A stretch of 64,000 nucleotides of DNA, taken from NCBI RefSeq assembly GCF_001889005.1, contig NZ_CP018153.1, forward strand, positions 2,772,001 to 2,836,000, given 5' to 3'. Below are positions 18,821 to 28,628 of this stretch, in pieces; position 1 is the stretch's first letter, and each line of letters opens with the position of its first letter. Under the pieces are notes generated by a model. It did not search any database and was not told the DNA's origin. It saw only the letters and a list, made by a program, of their open reading frames with translations. The DNA is from Christiangramia salexigens. Lineage in GTDB: Bacteria; Bacteroidota; Bacteroidia; Flavobacteriales; Flavobacteriaceae. The position numbers were made by a program, and so were the translations under genes.

Positions 18821-20257
18821 TTATTGAACGTCCCAGAATATTTTAGTGTAAAGATCATCAGATCCTCCAATGTTCTGTACCGCCGCATTGTAGTTTGCGC
18901 CGTTAAGTGCAGATTCATCATTTGGATAGAAAATTCTAGTTGGAACTTCCTGATCTGTTAAAGCTGAATTTACAAGGAAGTCTGGGTAGTCCAGTCTTCT
19001 GTACTCTGTCCAGCCTTCGAATCCTCTGTTGAAAAGAGCAACCCATTTTTGAGTTCCTATCAGTTCTTCCCAGTTTGAAGAATCATAAGCTACTTCTGGC
19101 TGAGCAAGGTAAGCTGCGGCTTCTTCCTCAGTTCCGTTGTAGTAAAGGATATTTGCTGTAACTGCATTGTTATAGTGCATAGAAGCATCACCTGAGATGA
19201 ATCCTCTTTCTACTGCTTCTGCAAGGAAGAATTCAACTTCAAAATACTGAAGAATTGCTCCTTCGTAAGTTGGTTCAAAAGTGATCTCTGGTGCGATATG
19301 TGTGAAGTTTGCATAAGAGTTATTAGCCCCAATTGGCGCTCCTACATATCCTTCTTCGATGTTCTCTTCGAAGAAATCATCTGTACGTGGATCGTCTACT
19401 GAAAGTAAATAATCTACAGAAGTCTTTCCGGCAACATAATCTGCATATCTGTTCTCTAACACGAACAGGTCGAAGATTGGGTTGGTGTTTGGAGAAGCTC
19501 CTTCGTATTTGATGATTGCACTATCGTCTGAAGATGTCATAACTCCAGAATTGTATGCTTCACTAACTGTAGTAGAAGCAAGATCTGGGTTCACATCTGC
19601 TAAACGCATACCTAAACGCAATTTCAATGAATTTGCGAATTTGAACCATTTGTTGGTATCTCCACCGTAAAAGATGTCTGCACTTCCAAAAGAGCTACCT
19701 CCATTTGAAAGAGTGTTAACATCTGCAGAAACTCTGCTGATAAGATCTTGATAGATCTCAGAAGCATCATCGTATGCAGGAGTGAAAGTTTCTGAAACAT
19801 TATTAGCTTCAGAGTAAGGGACATCTCCGTTAAGGTCTACTAATACCTGGTAAGAATATACTTCCAGAATATCAATAATAGCTAATTGATTAGCTTTTGT
19901 TTGCTCATCAAGTAAAGCATCTTCAGCAATTGCTTCTCTAGAAGACTGAAGATCCTGTAGGATGTTCGTGTAAATTCTTGTCCAGAATCCAGCTGAAGGA
20001 TCACGACCAATAATGTCGTAATTCGCCTCATCGTTATAAGTGGTTTCTGTCCAATGCTGTGTCCATAACTTTAGTAAGTTACGCCCAGAAGACATTTCTG
20101 TCATAAGGTCAGCGAGATTTTTCTCAGCATTAGAGAAGGTGGTCGCTGCCGGAACCGATTCCGGTCTTTTAGGGTCCTTATTATAATCGGTGATATCATC
20201 TGTACAACTAGTCACAGACAAGCCGATCAAAAGACTAAATATTAAAAGCTTTTTCAT
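18821..20257 (-). CDS. SusD/RagB-family substrate-binding lipoprotein (locus 3)
   Basis: 478 residues. The signal peptide ends GLSVTSC, followed by TDDITDY, a good surface-export signal. SusD-like_2 features: YNKDPKRPESVPAATTFSNA near the start, IIDILEVYSYQVLVDLNGDVPYSEA at about 126-150, the EVEFFLAEAVERGFI helix, and KWVALFNRGFEGWTEYRR near the end. It follows susC3 by 14 nt and ends at a strong terminator. Probably a surface ligand-capture lid for the SusC3 barrel; ligand unknown. Confidence 0.93.
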   Translation of the reverse strand: MKKLLIFSLLIGLSVTSCTDDITDYNKDPKRPESVPAATTFSNAEKNLADLMTEMSSGRNLLKLWTQHWTETTYNDEANYDIIGRDPSAGFWTRIYTNILQDLQSSREAIAEDALLDEQTKANQLAIIDILEVYSYQVLVDLNGDVPYSEANNVSETFTPAYDDASEIYQDLISRVSADVNTLSNGGSSFGSADIFYGGDTNKWFKFANSLKLRLGMRLADVNPDLASTTVSEAYNSGVMTSSDDSAIIKYEGASPNTNPIFDLFVLENRYADYVAGKTSVDYLLSVDDPRTDDFFEENIEEGYVGAPIGANNSYANFTHIAPEITFEPTYEGAILQYFEVEFFLAEAVERGFISGDASMHYNNAVTANILYYNGTEEEAAAYLAQPEVAYDSSNWEELIGTQKWVALFNRGFEGWTEYRRLDYPDFLVNSALTDQEVPTRIFYPNDESALNGANYNAAVQNIGGSDDLYTKIFWDVQ

Positions 20258-20271
20258 TATCTATAAGTTTT

Positions 20272-23200
20272 TTAGAATTGTAATTGTACGTTAAGACCAT
20301 ACTCTTTTGTAGAAGGATATGCTCCAATCTGGAATCCTTGTACGTTACCTGCACTAAATCCTGATTCTGGATCTGCGTATGGTAGATCTTTATCAATTAT
20401 CCATAGGTTTCTTCCTACTGCAGAGAACTTAACTCCTGTGAAAGGAAGAGTGTCTAGTATATCGCTAGGTAGGTTGTAAGAAACAACCATCTCTCTTAAT
20501 TTGATGTAAGATGCATCATATACAAACTGCGCATCTGGAGCGTTACCGTAACGACCGTAAGGGTTAGCATATGTTGAAGCATCTGCTCTTACAGTGTTTG
20601 TAGTTCCGTCTGCCTGAACCCCTGGAAGGATTACACCACCACTGTCAGGTCCGTCTGTAACTGGATCTCTTTTTGGGTTTCCTAGGTCGTTAAGACCAGC
20701 AGTGATTGGATAAAGACCGGTAGCCATACCAAAGTAAAGGTCACCACTAAATACGCTTCCACCTTCTTGAACGTCTACCAAGAAGCTGAAGTTCCAGTTC
20801 TTGTAGCTTAGTACGTTCTGGATACCAGCTTTCCAGTCTGGGTTGATGTCTCCAATTACTTCTTGTCTTGAAGAAGTCTTAGCGTAAAGTCCATCTTCTC
20901 TTACAACTCTCTGTCCGTTTTCGTAAACATAGTCTGTACCTTTAATCACACCATATGGCTGATCAAGAGCAGCGTTCAATGTTACTCCAAAGAAAGAGTT
21001 AACCAATAGGTTTTGAGAATCTCCGTATAACTTAGTTACTGTACTTTCGTATGTCGCAAAGTTAGTGTTGATTCTCCACTCAAAGTCTTTAGTTCTTATT
21101 GGAGAACCAAACATGCTCAATTCTAAACCTTCCTGTTCAACTACACCAGAGTTTACAACACTAGAGTTAAATCCGGTTGCAGAAGATACAGTTACTGGAA
21201 TGATCTGGTTTTCTGTCTCCTTCTTGTAGATAGAAGCATCAAAACCTAATCTTTTTTCTAGGAAGCTCATCTCAAGACCAATCTCAAGCTCGTTAGTACG
21301 CTCTTCAGTTAGGTTTGCATTTTTAGCTACCGATGGGTTAGAGTATAATGGAGTTCCATTAAAGCTCGCAACAGCATTAAATGTGTTGCTCAATTGGTAT
21401 GGTTCTGCACCGTTACCAACCTCACCATAACCTGCTCTTAATTTACCGTAAGTAATCGCATCGCTATCAATTAGCTTAGAGAAAATAATACTGGTAGAAA
21501 TTGCAGGGTAGTTAAATGCATTGTCTCCATCTGGTAGAGTAGAGAAAGTATCTCTTCTTAAAGAACCTTCAACGAAGAAAGTGTCTTTATAATCAAAACT
21601 TGCAGTTGCAAATAGACCAAGTACTCTTACGTCTGACTCATTTTCTTCTGGGAAGTTAATAGGAGCGGCAGAGTTACTTAGTGTGTAAAGACCTGGAAGA
21701 GTTAAACCTCCGTTAGTCTGTGCGTAAATGCTGCTAAGTTTTGTTTGTCTGTAATTAGCACCTAAAGTTCCTGTTGCACCAAACTCACCAAAGTCGTGGT
21801 CAAAATTCAGGAATAGGTCATAGTTTAATTCTGTGAAGTTAATGTTGAAACGGTTGTACTCTGGAAGGTCAACACTTCCAATGTTGTTACGTTCTTCTCT
21901 TAATTCACTGTAAGTATCAACAGATACACGTCCTTTTGCGTCTAACCAATCGTTGATATCATATTGTATCGTAGCATAACCAAACAATCTGTTTCTCTCG
22001 TCGGTATTGTAGTTCTCATACCTTGTGAAATATGGGTTGTCCCAGTAAATTGGCTTAGTGTTATCTGGTCCAAATGGGTTCCAGGTGATGTTTCTTCCTG
22101 TTTGGAAGTATGCATCTCTTTGTTCTTGAAGATCAACATTTGTAGCCCACCACTCACGGAAGTTGGTCATTAGGTTGTCTGCATCATAACCAGTACCATA
22201 TCTACCTAAACCACTGTTCTTAGTGTAGATCGCTTTGGCACTTGTAGTTAATTTGTCGGTAAGCTTCAAAGTACCGGAAAAATCAAGTGAGTTTCTTGTG
22301 ATCTCAGAGTTTGGCATAATACCAGTCTGGTTAAATCTTGTATAACTCATTCTGGCAGATCCATTTTCTCCTCCTGAAGTTACAGAGATATTTTCTGTAT
22401 CTGTATAAGCAGTTTGGAAAATAGAAGAAGGACCGTTTTTAGCAGCTGTCCAAGGCTCTGCTTGTTGGTAAGAGTCTAATTCTGGGTAGAAAGATTTCCA
22501 ACCGTAAACCATAAGGTTAGGGTCAAAACGACTACCTTGAGAAGCATCTTCTGTAGTTGGTACTACAAGATCACCTGTACCATCTTGGTTAATGTCTCCT
22601 GAAAGGAATCCATTACCAGGTCCATTTCCATAATAAGGACCATAACCTTGACCATATTCAGTCTGGTATTCAGCAAAAGTATCTGGGTCATAATTCCCTA
22701 CCATGATAGAAGAATTAATTGTTACGCCAATTCCTTTTGAAGTAGCTCCTTTTTTGGTTGTAATGATCACAGCTCCGTTTGCAGCTCTTGATCCGTAAAG
22801 TGCAGTTGCCGCAGCACCTTTAAGTACGTTTACACTTTTAATGTCATCAGGGTTAATGTCTGATGCAGCATTACCGTAATCAAATCCGTTGCTACCTCTT
22901 TCCTGACTGCTTGTGTTGAAAGTACTGTTGTTAACCGGCACTCCGTCAATTACGAATAAAGCCTGGTTGTTACCTGTAATAGAAGAATAACCTCTAATTA
23001 CAACGTTAGAAGAACCACCTAATGTAGAACTCTTTTTAATGTCAAGACCTGAGATCTTACCAGATAAAGAGTTTACAAAGTTTCCTTCTTTTGCCGTGTT
23101 CACCTCGGTTCCATCTACTTCCTGAGTAGCGTATCCAAGAGATTTCTTATCTCTGGAAATACCAAGGGCAGTCACAACTACTTCGTCAAGTTGTGCTGAA

Positions 23201-23493
23201 TCGGCTTCAAGTACTACATCCAGCTTGTCGTTGTTGTATACAGGATACTCAGCAGTTTTTAAACCTACAAATGAGTAAACTAATACATCGCCAACTTCAG
23301 CTTCTATGCTGTAGTTACCATCAAAATCTGTTTGCACTCCTGTGGAGGTGCCTTTAACGACGATATTTACTCCCGGAAGTGGAATACCGTCCTCGTCGGT
23401 AACGGTTCCGGTAACCGTCTGTTGTTGCGCAAAGGTCATTTGCACCACGAACGCCAGCAAAAGCGTTAAAATACTACTAAACTTTGTTTTCAT
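20272..23493 (-). CDS. SusC/RagA-family TonB-linked outer-membrane transporter (locus 3)
   Basis: 1073 residues. The signal peptide is identical to that of SusC2 for the first 24 residues. The carboxypeptidase-D-like domain carries IPLPGVNIVVKGTSTGVQTD. Next comes LDEVVVTALGISRDKKSLGY, a plug with VVIRGYSSITGNNQALFVID, and ALYGSRAANGAVIITTKKG, then a barrel ending NVQLQF. It is the first gene of the leftward Sus array, divergent from rpsL and separated from it by 432 bp. It pairs with susD3. Confidence 0.95.
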   Translation of the reverse strand: MKTKFSSILTLLLAFVVQMTFAQQQTVTGTVTDEDGIPLPGVNIVVKGTSTGVQTDFDGNYSIEAEVGDVLVYSFVGLKTAEYPVYNNDKLDVVLEADSAQLDEVVVTALGISRDKKSLGYATQEVDGTEVNTAKEGNFVNSLSGKISGLDIKKSSTLGGSSNVVIRGYSSITGNNQALFVIDGVPVNNSTFNTSSQERGSNGFDYGNAASDINPDDIKSVNVLKGAAATALYGSRAANGAVIITTKKGATSKGIGVTINSSIMVGNYDPDTFAEYQTEYGQGYGPYYGNGPGNGFLSGDINQDGTGDLVVPTTEDASQGSRFDPNLMVYGWKSFYPELDSYQQAEPWTAAKNGPSSIFQTAYTDTENISVTSGGENGSARMSYTRFNQTGIMPNSEITRNSLDFSGTLKLTDKLTTSAKAIYTKNSGLGRYGTGYDADNLMTNFREWWATNVDLQEQRDAYFQTGRNITWNPFGPDNTKPIYWDNPYFTRYENYNTDERNRLFGYATIQYDINDWLDAKGRVSVDTYSELREERNNIGSVDLPEYNRFNINFTELNYDLFLNFDHDFGEFGATGTLGANYRQTKLSSIYAQTNGGLTLPGLYTLSNSAAPINFPEENESDVRVLGLFATASFDYKDTFFVEGSLRRDTFSTLPDGDNAFNYPAISTSIIFSKLIDSDAITYGKLRAGYGEVGNGAEPYQLSNTFNAVASFNGTPLYSNPSVAKNANLTEERTNELEIGLEMSFLEKRLGFDASIYKKETENQIIPVTVSSATGFNSSVVNSGVVEQEGLELSMFGSPIRTKDFEWRINTNFATYESTVTKLYGDSQNLLVNSFFGVTLNAALDQPYGVIKGTDYVYENGQRVVREDGLYAKTSSRQEVIGDINPDWKAGIQNVLSYKNWNFSFLVDVQEGGSVFSGDLYFGMATGLYPITAGLNDLGNPKRDPVTDGPDSGGVILPGVQADGTTNTVRADASTYANPYGRYGNAPDAQFVYDASYIKLREMVVSYNLPSDILDTLPFTGVKFSAVGRNLWIIDKDLPYADPESGFSAGNVQGFQIGAYPSTKEYGLNVQLQF

Positions 23494-23530
23494 TTTTAAA
23501 ATTTGTTTGAATTAGCCAGCGCCAAAATTG
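23429..23530. repeat. Direct repeat copy B: susC3 leader plus signal-peptide codons
   Basis: Partner of 18451-18551, about 95% identical by eye. The match ends abruptly just beyond the proposed -7 box, after which the two upstream regions are unrelated. This suggests gene conversion or a duplication limited to the leader and signal sequence. Confidence 0.85.
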
Positions 23531-23553
23531 GGTAGAATTAAAGATTAATCCAA
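23523..23553 (-). promoter_or_regulatory. Promoter-like element of susC3
   Basis: On the minus strand TTG (23553-23551), a 20-nt spacer, then CAATTTTG (23530-23523), one mismatch from TAnnTTTG. Spacing fits the Bacteroidota -33/-7 promoter. Initiation would give a leader of roughly 25 nt. Confidence 0.45.
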
Positions 23554-23840
23554 GGATATCAAGGGCTTAGAAACCCCTTAACATTTTGAGGTACTGGGAG
23601 ACAGTAGGGTATAAGATATATTTAACACTATTTAAGTAAATAGCTGTTTTTCAGGACTTAGTTATTAAAAAAATGAAAAATCAGGAATCCTTCTGTGAGA
23701 GATTAAAAGATTATTAAACTAAACCTTAAAAGTTTTGAAGATTAATGTTAAAAGAGGTATGGTGTGAAATTATGTTTACCACCTTAAATGTAGGCAGGTC
23801 TTAAGAAAGCTAAATTTCTGAAAAATAAGTAATTCGAAAT

Positions 23841-23870
23841 TTGAATAATATTTATTTATTTCTACCTTTG
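23841..23870 (+). promoter_or_regulatory. Promoter of the str/S10 ribosomal-protein cluster
   Basis: TTG at 23841-23843, a 19-nt spacer, and TACCTTTG at 23863-23870, an exact match to the Bacteroidota -33/-7 consensus (TTG then TAnnTTTG). Transcription would begin near 23877, giving a roughly 50-nt leader before the rpsL ATG. Confidence 0.8.
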
Positions 23871-23925
23871 CAGACCCTTAAAATTAGGGGAGTAAATTTT
23901 ATTAATAATTAGTGTATAGGAAATT

Positions 23926-24300
23926 ATGCCAACAATTTCACAATTAGTACGAAAAGGAAGAGCCAAAATAACCAAGAAGAGTAAATCGGCTGCTTTGGAT
24001 TCGTGCCCTCAAAGGAGAGGGGTTTGTACACGTGTGTATACTACCACTCCTAAGAAACCAAACTCGGCTATGAGAAAAGTAGCAAGGGTAAGGTTGACCA
24101 ATGGGAAAGAAGTTAACGCTTATATCCCTGGTGAAGGACACAATCTACAAGAGCACTCGATAGTATTGGTTAGAGGTGGAAGGGTAAAGGATTTGCCTGG
24201 TGTTAGATACCACATTGTTCGTGGTGCGTTAGATACTGCCGGTGTAGAAGGTAGGACTCAGCGTAGATCTAAGTACGGTGCGAAACGCCCTAAGAAGTAA
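23926..24300 (+). CDS. rpsL: 30S ribosomal protein S12
   Basis: 124 residues, full length. S12 lies at the decoding centre and contributes to tRNA-selection accuracy. The loop [18 protein letters not shown] and the PGVRYH segment (with [10 protein letters not shown] before it) are intact. The lysines where streptomycin-resistance changes arise in other bacteria are both the wild-type residue, so sensitivity at this target is expected. First gene of the cluster behind a consensus promoter, followed by rpsG after 23 nt. Confidence 0.99.
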   Translation: MPTISQLVRKGRAKITKKSKSAALDSCPQRRGVCTRVYTTTPKKPNSAMRKVARVRLTNGKEVNAYIPGEGHNLQEHSIVLVRGGRVKDLPGVRYHIVRGALDTAGVEGRTQRRSKYGAKRPKK

Positions 24301-24323
24301 TTAAAAACTTTTAATGTAAAGAA

Positions 24324-24800
24324 ATGAGAAAAAGACAGGCGAAAAAAAGACCTCTTTTACCAGATCCAAAATTTAACGATCAGCTCGTGACACGTTTTGT
24401 GAACATGATGATGTGGGATGGTAAAAAATCGGTTGCCTTTAAAATTTTCTATGATGCTATAGACATTGTAGAGCAAAAGAAACAAGACGAAGAGAAATCT
24501 GGATTAGAAATATGGAAGGATGCTCTTTCAAACGTTATGCCTCACGTTGAAGTGAGAAGTAGACGTGTTGGGGGTGCGACTTTTCAGATTCCAATGCAGA
24601 TAAGACCAGACCGTAAGGTGTCTACTGCTATGAAGTGGTTAATTAGTTTCGCACGTAAGAGAAATGAAAAAGCTATGGCTGCTAAATTAGCTGCCGAGGT
24701 TCTTGCTGCTGCGAAAGAAGAAGGAGCTGCTGTTAAGAAAAGAGTAGATACTCATAAGATGGCCGAAGCTAACAAAGCATTCTCTCACTTTAGATTCTAA
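24324..24800 (+). CDS. rpsG: 30S ribosomal protein S7
   Basis: 158 residues, normal for S7, the primary 16S rRNA binder that organises the 30S head. It begins [17 protein letters not shown] and contains the family motif [15 protein letters not shown] followed by [10 protein letters not shown]. fusA starts 6 nt after its stop. In enterobacteria S7 represses its own operon by binding the rpsL-rpsG spacer. The spacer here is only 23 nt and I see no strong structure in it. Confidence 0.99.
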   Translation: MRKRQAKKRPLLPDPKFNDQLVTRFVNMMMWDGKKSVAFKIFYDAIDIVEQKKQDEEKSGLEIWKDALSNVMPHVEVRSRRVGGATFQIPMQIRPDRKVSTAMKWLISFARKRNEKAMAAKLAAEVLAAAKEEGAAVKKRVDTHKMAEANKAFSHFRF

Positions 24801-24806
24801 AACAAC

Positions 24807-26918
24807 ATGGCACAAAGAGATTTAAAATTTACTAGAAATATCGGAATTGCAGCTCACATTGATGCGGGTAAAACCACAACTACTGAGCGTATCCTATATT
24901 ATACAGGTATTAGTCACAAGATTGGAGAAGTTCATGACGGTGCTGCTACTATGGACTGGATGGAGCAAGAACAGGAGCGTGGTATTACCATTACTTCTGC
25001 TGCTACTCACTGTACCTGGCCTTATAGAGATCAGGAATATACCGTGAATATTATCGATACTCCAGGTCACGTTGACTTTACTGTAGAGGTAGAGCGTTCA
25101 TTACGTGTGCTTGATGGTGTTGTTGCATTGTTCTCTGCAGTAGACGGGGTTGAGCCTCAGTCTGAAACTGTATGGAGACAAGCTGATAAATATAGAGTTC
25201 CACGTCTAGGGTTTGTTAATAAAATGGACCGTCAGGGAGCTGATTTCTTCAATGTATGTCGTCAGGTAAAAGAAATGCTTGGTGGTAACCCGGTACCTCT
25301 TCAGGTTCCAATTGGAGATGAAGTTGACTTTAAAGGTGTGGTTGATCTAATTTCTAAGAAAGCAATTATCTGGAATGATGAAGATCATGGTATGACCTAT
25401 GATACTATCGACATTCCTGCTGAATTAGAAGCTGATGTAAATAAATACCGTGCAGAATTAGTAGAAGCGGTTGCAGAATATGATGAGGCTTTAATGGAGA
25501 AGTTCTTCGAAGATGAGAACTCTATTACTGAAGATGAGATCATCGCTGCATTAAGAGCTGCTACTATAGATATGAGCATCATTCCAATGATGTGTGGTTC
25601 TGCATTTAAAAATAAAGGTGTTCAGGCAATGCTTGACGCTGTAATGCGTTACCTTCCTTCTCCGGTAGACGTTGAAGCAATTGAAGGTACTAATCCTGAT
25701 ACAGGAAAAGAAGAAAGCCGTAAGCCAAATGTGGATTCTCCATTCTCTGCGCTTGCATTTAAAATTGCTACCGATCCTTTCGTAGGCCGTTTAGCATTCT
25801 TCCGTACGTATTCAGGAACTCTTGAGGCTGGTTCTTACGTATTGAACGTACGTTCAGGTAAGAAAGAGCGTATCTCTAGAATTTACCAGATGCACTCTAA
25901 TAAGCAAGAGCCTATAGATAAGATCGAGGCTGGAGATATTGGAGCTGCTGTTGGATTTAAGGATATTAAGACAGGTGATACTCTTACAGATTTGAACCAC
26001 CCTATTATTCTTGAATCAATGACTTTCCCTGCGCCGGTAATCGGTATCGCTGTTGAGCCTAAAACTAAGGCCGATGTTGAGAAAATGGGAATGGCTCTTG
26101 GTAAGTTAGCTGAAGAGGATCCAACTTTTACTGTTAAAACAGACGAAAATTCTGGTCAGACAATTATCTCTGGTATGGGTGAGCTTCACCTTGAGATCAT
26201 TATTGATCGTATGAAGCGTGAGTTTAAAGTAGAAGTGAATGTTGGTGAGCCTCAGGTAGAGTACAAAGAAACTGTAACTAAAAGCGCTAACCACAGAGAG
26301 GTTTATAAGAAACAATCTGGTGGTCGTGGTAAGTTTGCCGATATCATTTTCGATATGGGGCCTGTAGATGAAGATTTCGAAGGTGATGGGCTTCAGTTCG
26401 TAGACGAAATTAAAGGTGGACGTATTCCTAAAGAATTTGTTCCTTCTGTACAGAAAGGATTCCAGGAGGCTATGAAGAATGGTCCTCTTGCAGGATTTAC
26501 GATGGATAGCTTAAAGGTTGTTCTTAAGGATGGATCTTTCCACCCTGTGGATTCTGATCAGCTTTCTTTCGAATTGGCTGCAAAAATGGGTTACAAAGCT
26601 GCTGCTAAATCAGCCGGAGCTGTTATCCTTGAGCCAATCATGAAGGTAGAAGTTGTAACTCCAGAAGAAAACATGGGTGATATTGTTGGTGACCTTAACA
26701 GAAGAAGAGGTCAGGTAAACAACATGTCAGATAGATCTGGAGCGAAGGTAATCAAAGCTGAAGTGCCACTTTCTGAAATGTTCGGATATGTAACTACATT
26801 AAGAACACTTTCATCTGGTAGAGCAACTTCAACTATGGAATTCTCTCACTATGCTGAAACTCCTTCTAATATTTCTGAAGAAGTGATCAAAGCAGCTAAA
26901 GGAGCAGCAAACGAATAA
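24807..26918 (+). CDS. fusA: Elongation factor G
   Basis: 703 residues, full-length EF-G, the GTPase that drives tRNA-mRNA translocation. G1 AHIDAGKT is at 16-23, switch II DTPGH at 84-88 and NKMD at 138-141. Domain II follows ([20 protein letters not shown]), then domain III ([11 protein letters not shown]), domain IV ([10 protein letters not shown]) and domain V. It lies between rpsG and rpsJ, and no tuf gene follows, unlike in enterobacterial str operons. Confidence 0.99.
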   Translation: MAQRDLKFTRNIGIAAHIDAGKTTTTERILYYTGISHKIGEVHDGAATMDWMEQEQERGITITSAATHCTWPYRDQEYTVNIIDTPGHVDFTVEVERSLRVLDGVVALFSAVDGVEPQSETVWRQADKYRVPRLGFVNKMDRQGADFFNVCRQVKEMLGGNPVPLQVPIGDEVDFKGVVDLISKKAIIWNDEDHGMTYDTIDIPAELEADVNKYRAELVEAVAEYDEALMEKFFEDENSITEDEIIAALRAATIDMSIIPMMCGSAFKNKGVQAMLDAVMRYLPSPVDVEAIEGTNPDTGKEESRKPNVDSPFSALAFKIATDPFVGRLAFFRTYSGTLEAGSYVLNVRSGKKERISRIYQMHSNKQEPIDKIEAGDIGAAVGFKDIKTGDTLTDLNHPIILESMTFPAPVIGIAVEPKTKADVEKMGMALGKLAEEDPTFTVKTDENSGQTIISGMGELHLEIIIDRMKREFKVEVNVGEPQVEYKETVTKSANHREVYKKQSGGRGKFADIIFDMGPVDEDFEGDGLQFVDEIKGGRIPKEFVPSVQKGFQEAMKNGPLAGFTMDSLKVVLKDGSFHPVDSDQLSFELAAKMGYKAAAKSAGAVILEPIMKVEVVTPEENMGDIVGDLNRRRGQVNNMSDRSGAKVIKAEVPLSEMFGYVTTLRTLSSGRATSTMEFSHYAETPSNISEEVIKAAKGAANE

Positions 26919-26928
26919 TCTTAAGGAA

Positions 26929-27234
26929 ATGAGTCAAAAAATCAGAATAAAACTAAAATCTTACGATCATAACCTGGTAGACAAGTCTGCAGAGAAAATC
27001 GTAAAAACCGTAAAAACTACGGGTGCTGTTGTTACCGGACCAATTCCGTTACCAACAAATAAAAAAATCTTTACTGTTCTTCGTTCACCTCACGTGAATA
27101 AGAAATCCAGAGAGCAGTTCGAGTTAAGCTCTTATAAGAGATTGCTTGATATCTATAGCTCTTCTTCAAAAACGATTGATGCGTTGATGAAGCTTGAATT
27201 GCCAAGTGGTGTAGAGGTAGAGATCAAAGTGTGA
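26929..27234 (+). CDS. rpsJ: 30S ribosomal protein S10
   Basis: 101 residues, complete. S10 is part of the 30S head and doubles as the NusG/NusB-linked antitermination factor NusE. Signature segment [20 protein letters not shown], then [20 protein letters not shown]. It starts 10 nt after fusA, so it is read with the str genes, and it is followed by a hairpin and an intrinsic terminator before rplC. The usual S10-operon order is thus split at this point. Confidence 0.99.
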   Translation: MSQKIRIKLKSYDHNLVDKSAEKIVKTVKTTGAVVTGPIPLPTNKKIFTVLRSPHVNKKSREQFELSSYKRLLDIYSSSSKTIDALMKLELPSGVEVEIKV

Positions 27235-27244
27235 TAAAACAGTT

Positions 27245-27264
27245 CCGCGCACTTCGGTGCGCGG
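27245..27264. promoter_or_regulatory. GC-rich UUCG hairpin between rpsJ and rplC
   Basis: A perfect 8-bp stem, CCGCGCAC and GTGCGCGG, closes a TTCG loop. It starts 10 nt after the rpsJ stop, in strongly AT-rich surroundings. It has no U-tract, so it is more likely an RNA-protecting or protein-binding structure than a terminator itself. Confidence 0.75.
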
Positions 27265-27315
27265 TTAACATGTCCGGCGCGTTTCGCAAAGGAAAAACGG
27301 TGAAAAATACAATTC

Positions 27316-27350
27316 AGGGCTGAAGTGTGTTTTTCAGCCCTTAGTTTTTT
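27316..27350 (+). terminator. Intrinsic terminator or attenuator before rplC
   Basis: AGGGCTGAA (27316-27324) pairs with TTCAGCCCT (27333-27341) around an eight-base loop, followed by TTAGTTTTTT. It lies 31 bp before the rplC ATG inside the ribosomal cluster, so it must be partial or regulated, or rplC must have its own promoter. Confidence 0.8.
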
Positions 27351-27381
27351 AAATAAGTAAACAATTAATAATTAATTAAAT

Positions 27382-27993
27382 ATGTCTGGGTTAATAGGAA
27401 AAAAGATCGGCATGACCAGCATTTTCGACGAGAATGGGAAAAACATCCCTTGTACCGTGATTGAAGCTGGACCATGCGTGGTTACCCAAGTCAGAACCAA
27501 AGAGGTTGACGGGTATGAAGCACTTCAACTTGGTTTCGATGACAAGAAGACTGTAAATAAAGCTGCTGAAGGGCACGCTAAAAAAGCAGGAACCGTTGCA
27601 AAACGTAAAGTCGTTGAATTCCAGGGTTATAATGAAGATTACAAATTAGGTGACTCTGTTACCGTGGAGCATTTCAAAGAAGGTGAATTTGTGGATATCG
27701 CAGGTACATCTAAAGGAAAAGGTTTCCAGGGTGTTGTAAAGAGACACGGTTTTGGAGGAGTTGGACAGGCCACTCACGGTCAGCACAACAGATTGAGAGC
27801 TCCCGGTTCTATTGGTGCAGCTTCTTATCCTGCGAGAGTATTCAAGGGAATGAAGATGGCCGGAAGAATGGGCGGTGATAGAGTAAAAGTTGAAAACCTT
27901 AAAGTTTTGAAGGTTGTGGCAGATAAGAATCTTTTAGTAATAAAAGGTTGTGTGCCAGGACATAAAAACTCATACGTAATCATTAGTAAGTAA
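27382..27993 (+). CDS. rplC: 50S ribosomal protein L3
   Basis: 203 residues, full length. L3 is an early assembly protein whose long loop reaches the peptidyl-transferase centre. It starts [18 protein letters not shown], with the conserved [15 protein letters not shown] and the glutamine-containing loop [18 protein letters not shown]. First gene after the internal terminator. Its TAA overlaps the rplD ATG in TAATG, implying coupled translation. Confidence 0.99.
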   Translation: MSGLIGKKIGMTSIFDENGKNIPCTVIEAGPCVVTQVRTKEVDGYEALQLGFDDKKTVNKAAEGHAKKAGTVAKRKVVEFQGYNEDYKLGDSVTVEHFKEGEFVDIAGTSKGKGFQGVVKRHGFGGVGQATHGQHNRLRAPGSIGAASYPARVFKGMKMAGRMGGDRVKVENLKVLKVVADKNLLVIKGCVPGHKNSYVIISK

Positions 27994-28619
27994 TGGAAGT
28001 AGCAGTTTTAGATATAAAAGGAAAAGAAACAGGCAGAAAAGCTCAGCTTTCTGATTCTGTTTTCGCTATAGAGCCTAATGAGCACGCTGTTTATCTTGAT
28101 GTTAAACAATACCTGGCTAACCAACGTCAGGGAACTCATAAAGCTAAAGAAAGAGCAGAGATCTCCGGGAGTACCCGTAAGATCAAGAAACAAAAAGGTA
28201 CTGGTACTGCGAGAGCAGGTAGTATCAAGTCTCCTATCTTTAAAGGTGGTGGACGTGTTTTTGGACCAAGACCAAGAAATTACGGTTTTAAATTAAACAA
28301 AAACCTTAAGCGTCTTGCAAGAAAATCTGCGCTTTCAATAAAAGCAAACGATAAGGCAATTATCGTAGTAGAAGATTTTTCATTTGATACCCCAAAAACC
28401 AAGAACTTCATTGATGTTCTAAAGGCTTTAGGGATAGATAGTAAAAAATCTCTTATAGTATTGGGTGACTCAAATAAAAACGTATATTTGTCGTCGCGCA
28501 ATTTAAAATCCTCAGAAGCGATAAGTAGCTCAGAATTAAGTACTTACAAAATTCTGAATGCTAAAAATATCGTTATTTTAGAGGGTTCATTAGAAGGAAT
28601 TGAGTCGAAATTAAGTTAA
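27993..28619 (+). CDS. rplD: 50S ribosomal protein L4
   Basis: 208 residues. L4 lines the upper exit tunnel. The tunnel loop is intact ([33 protein letters not shown]). In E. coli L4 represses the S10 operon by attenuation; here a terminator-like structure lies just upstream of rplC, which makes a comparable control imaginable but unproven. Start overlaps the rplC stop; rplW follows after 9 nt. Confidence 0.99.
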   Translation: MEVAVLDIKGKETGRKAQLSDSVFAIEPNEHAVYLDVKQYLANQRQGTHKAKERAEISGSTRKIKKQKGTGTARAGSIKSPIFKGGGRVFGPRPRNYGFKLNKNLKRLARKSALSIKANDKAIIVVEDFSFDTPKTKNFIDVLKALGIDSKKSLIVLGDSNKNVYLSSRNLKSSEAISSSELSTYKILNAKNIVILEGSLEGIESKLS

Positions 28620-28628
28620 TAAACCGTT

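Larger units (their letters stand above)
23494..23925. other. Divergent control region between susC3 and rpsL
   Basis: 432 bp without a gene. The left edge is the susC3 leader and promoter-like element, and the right edge the rpsL promoter and a 55-nt rpsL leader. The middle (about 23555-23835) is AT-rich, and I see no tRNA, terminator or conserved RNA in it. Confidence 0.7.

Noticed and set aside
18688..18921. Minus-strand frame of 77 codons after susD3
   Set aside because: Half of it is susD3 in another frame and the rest runs through the terminator; no coding character.
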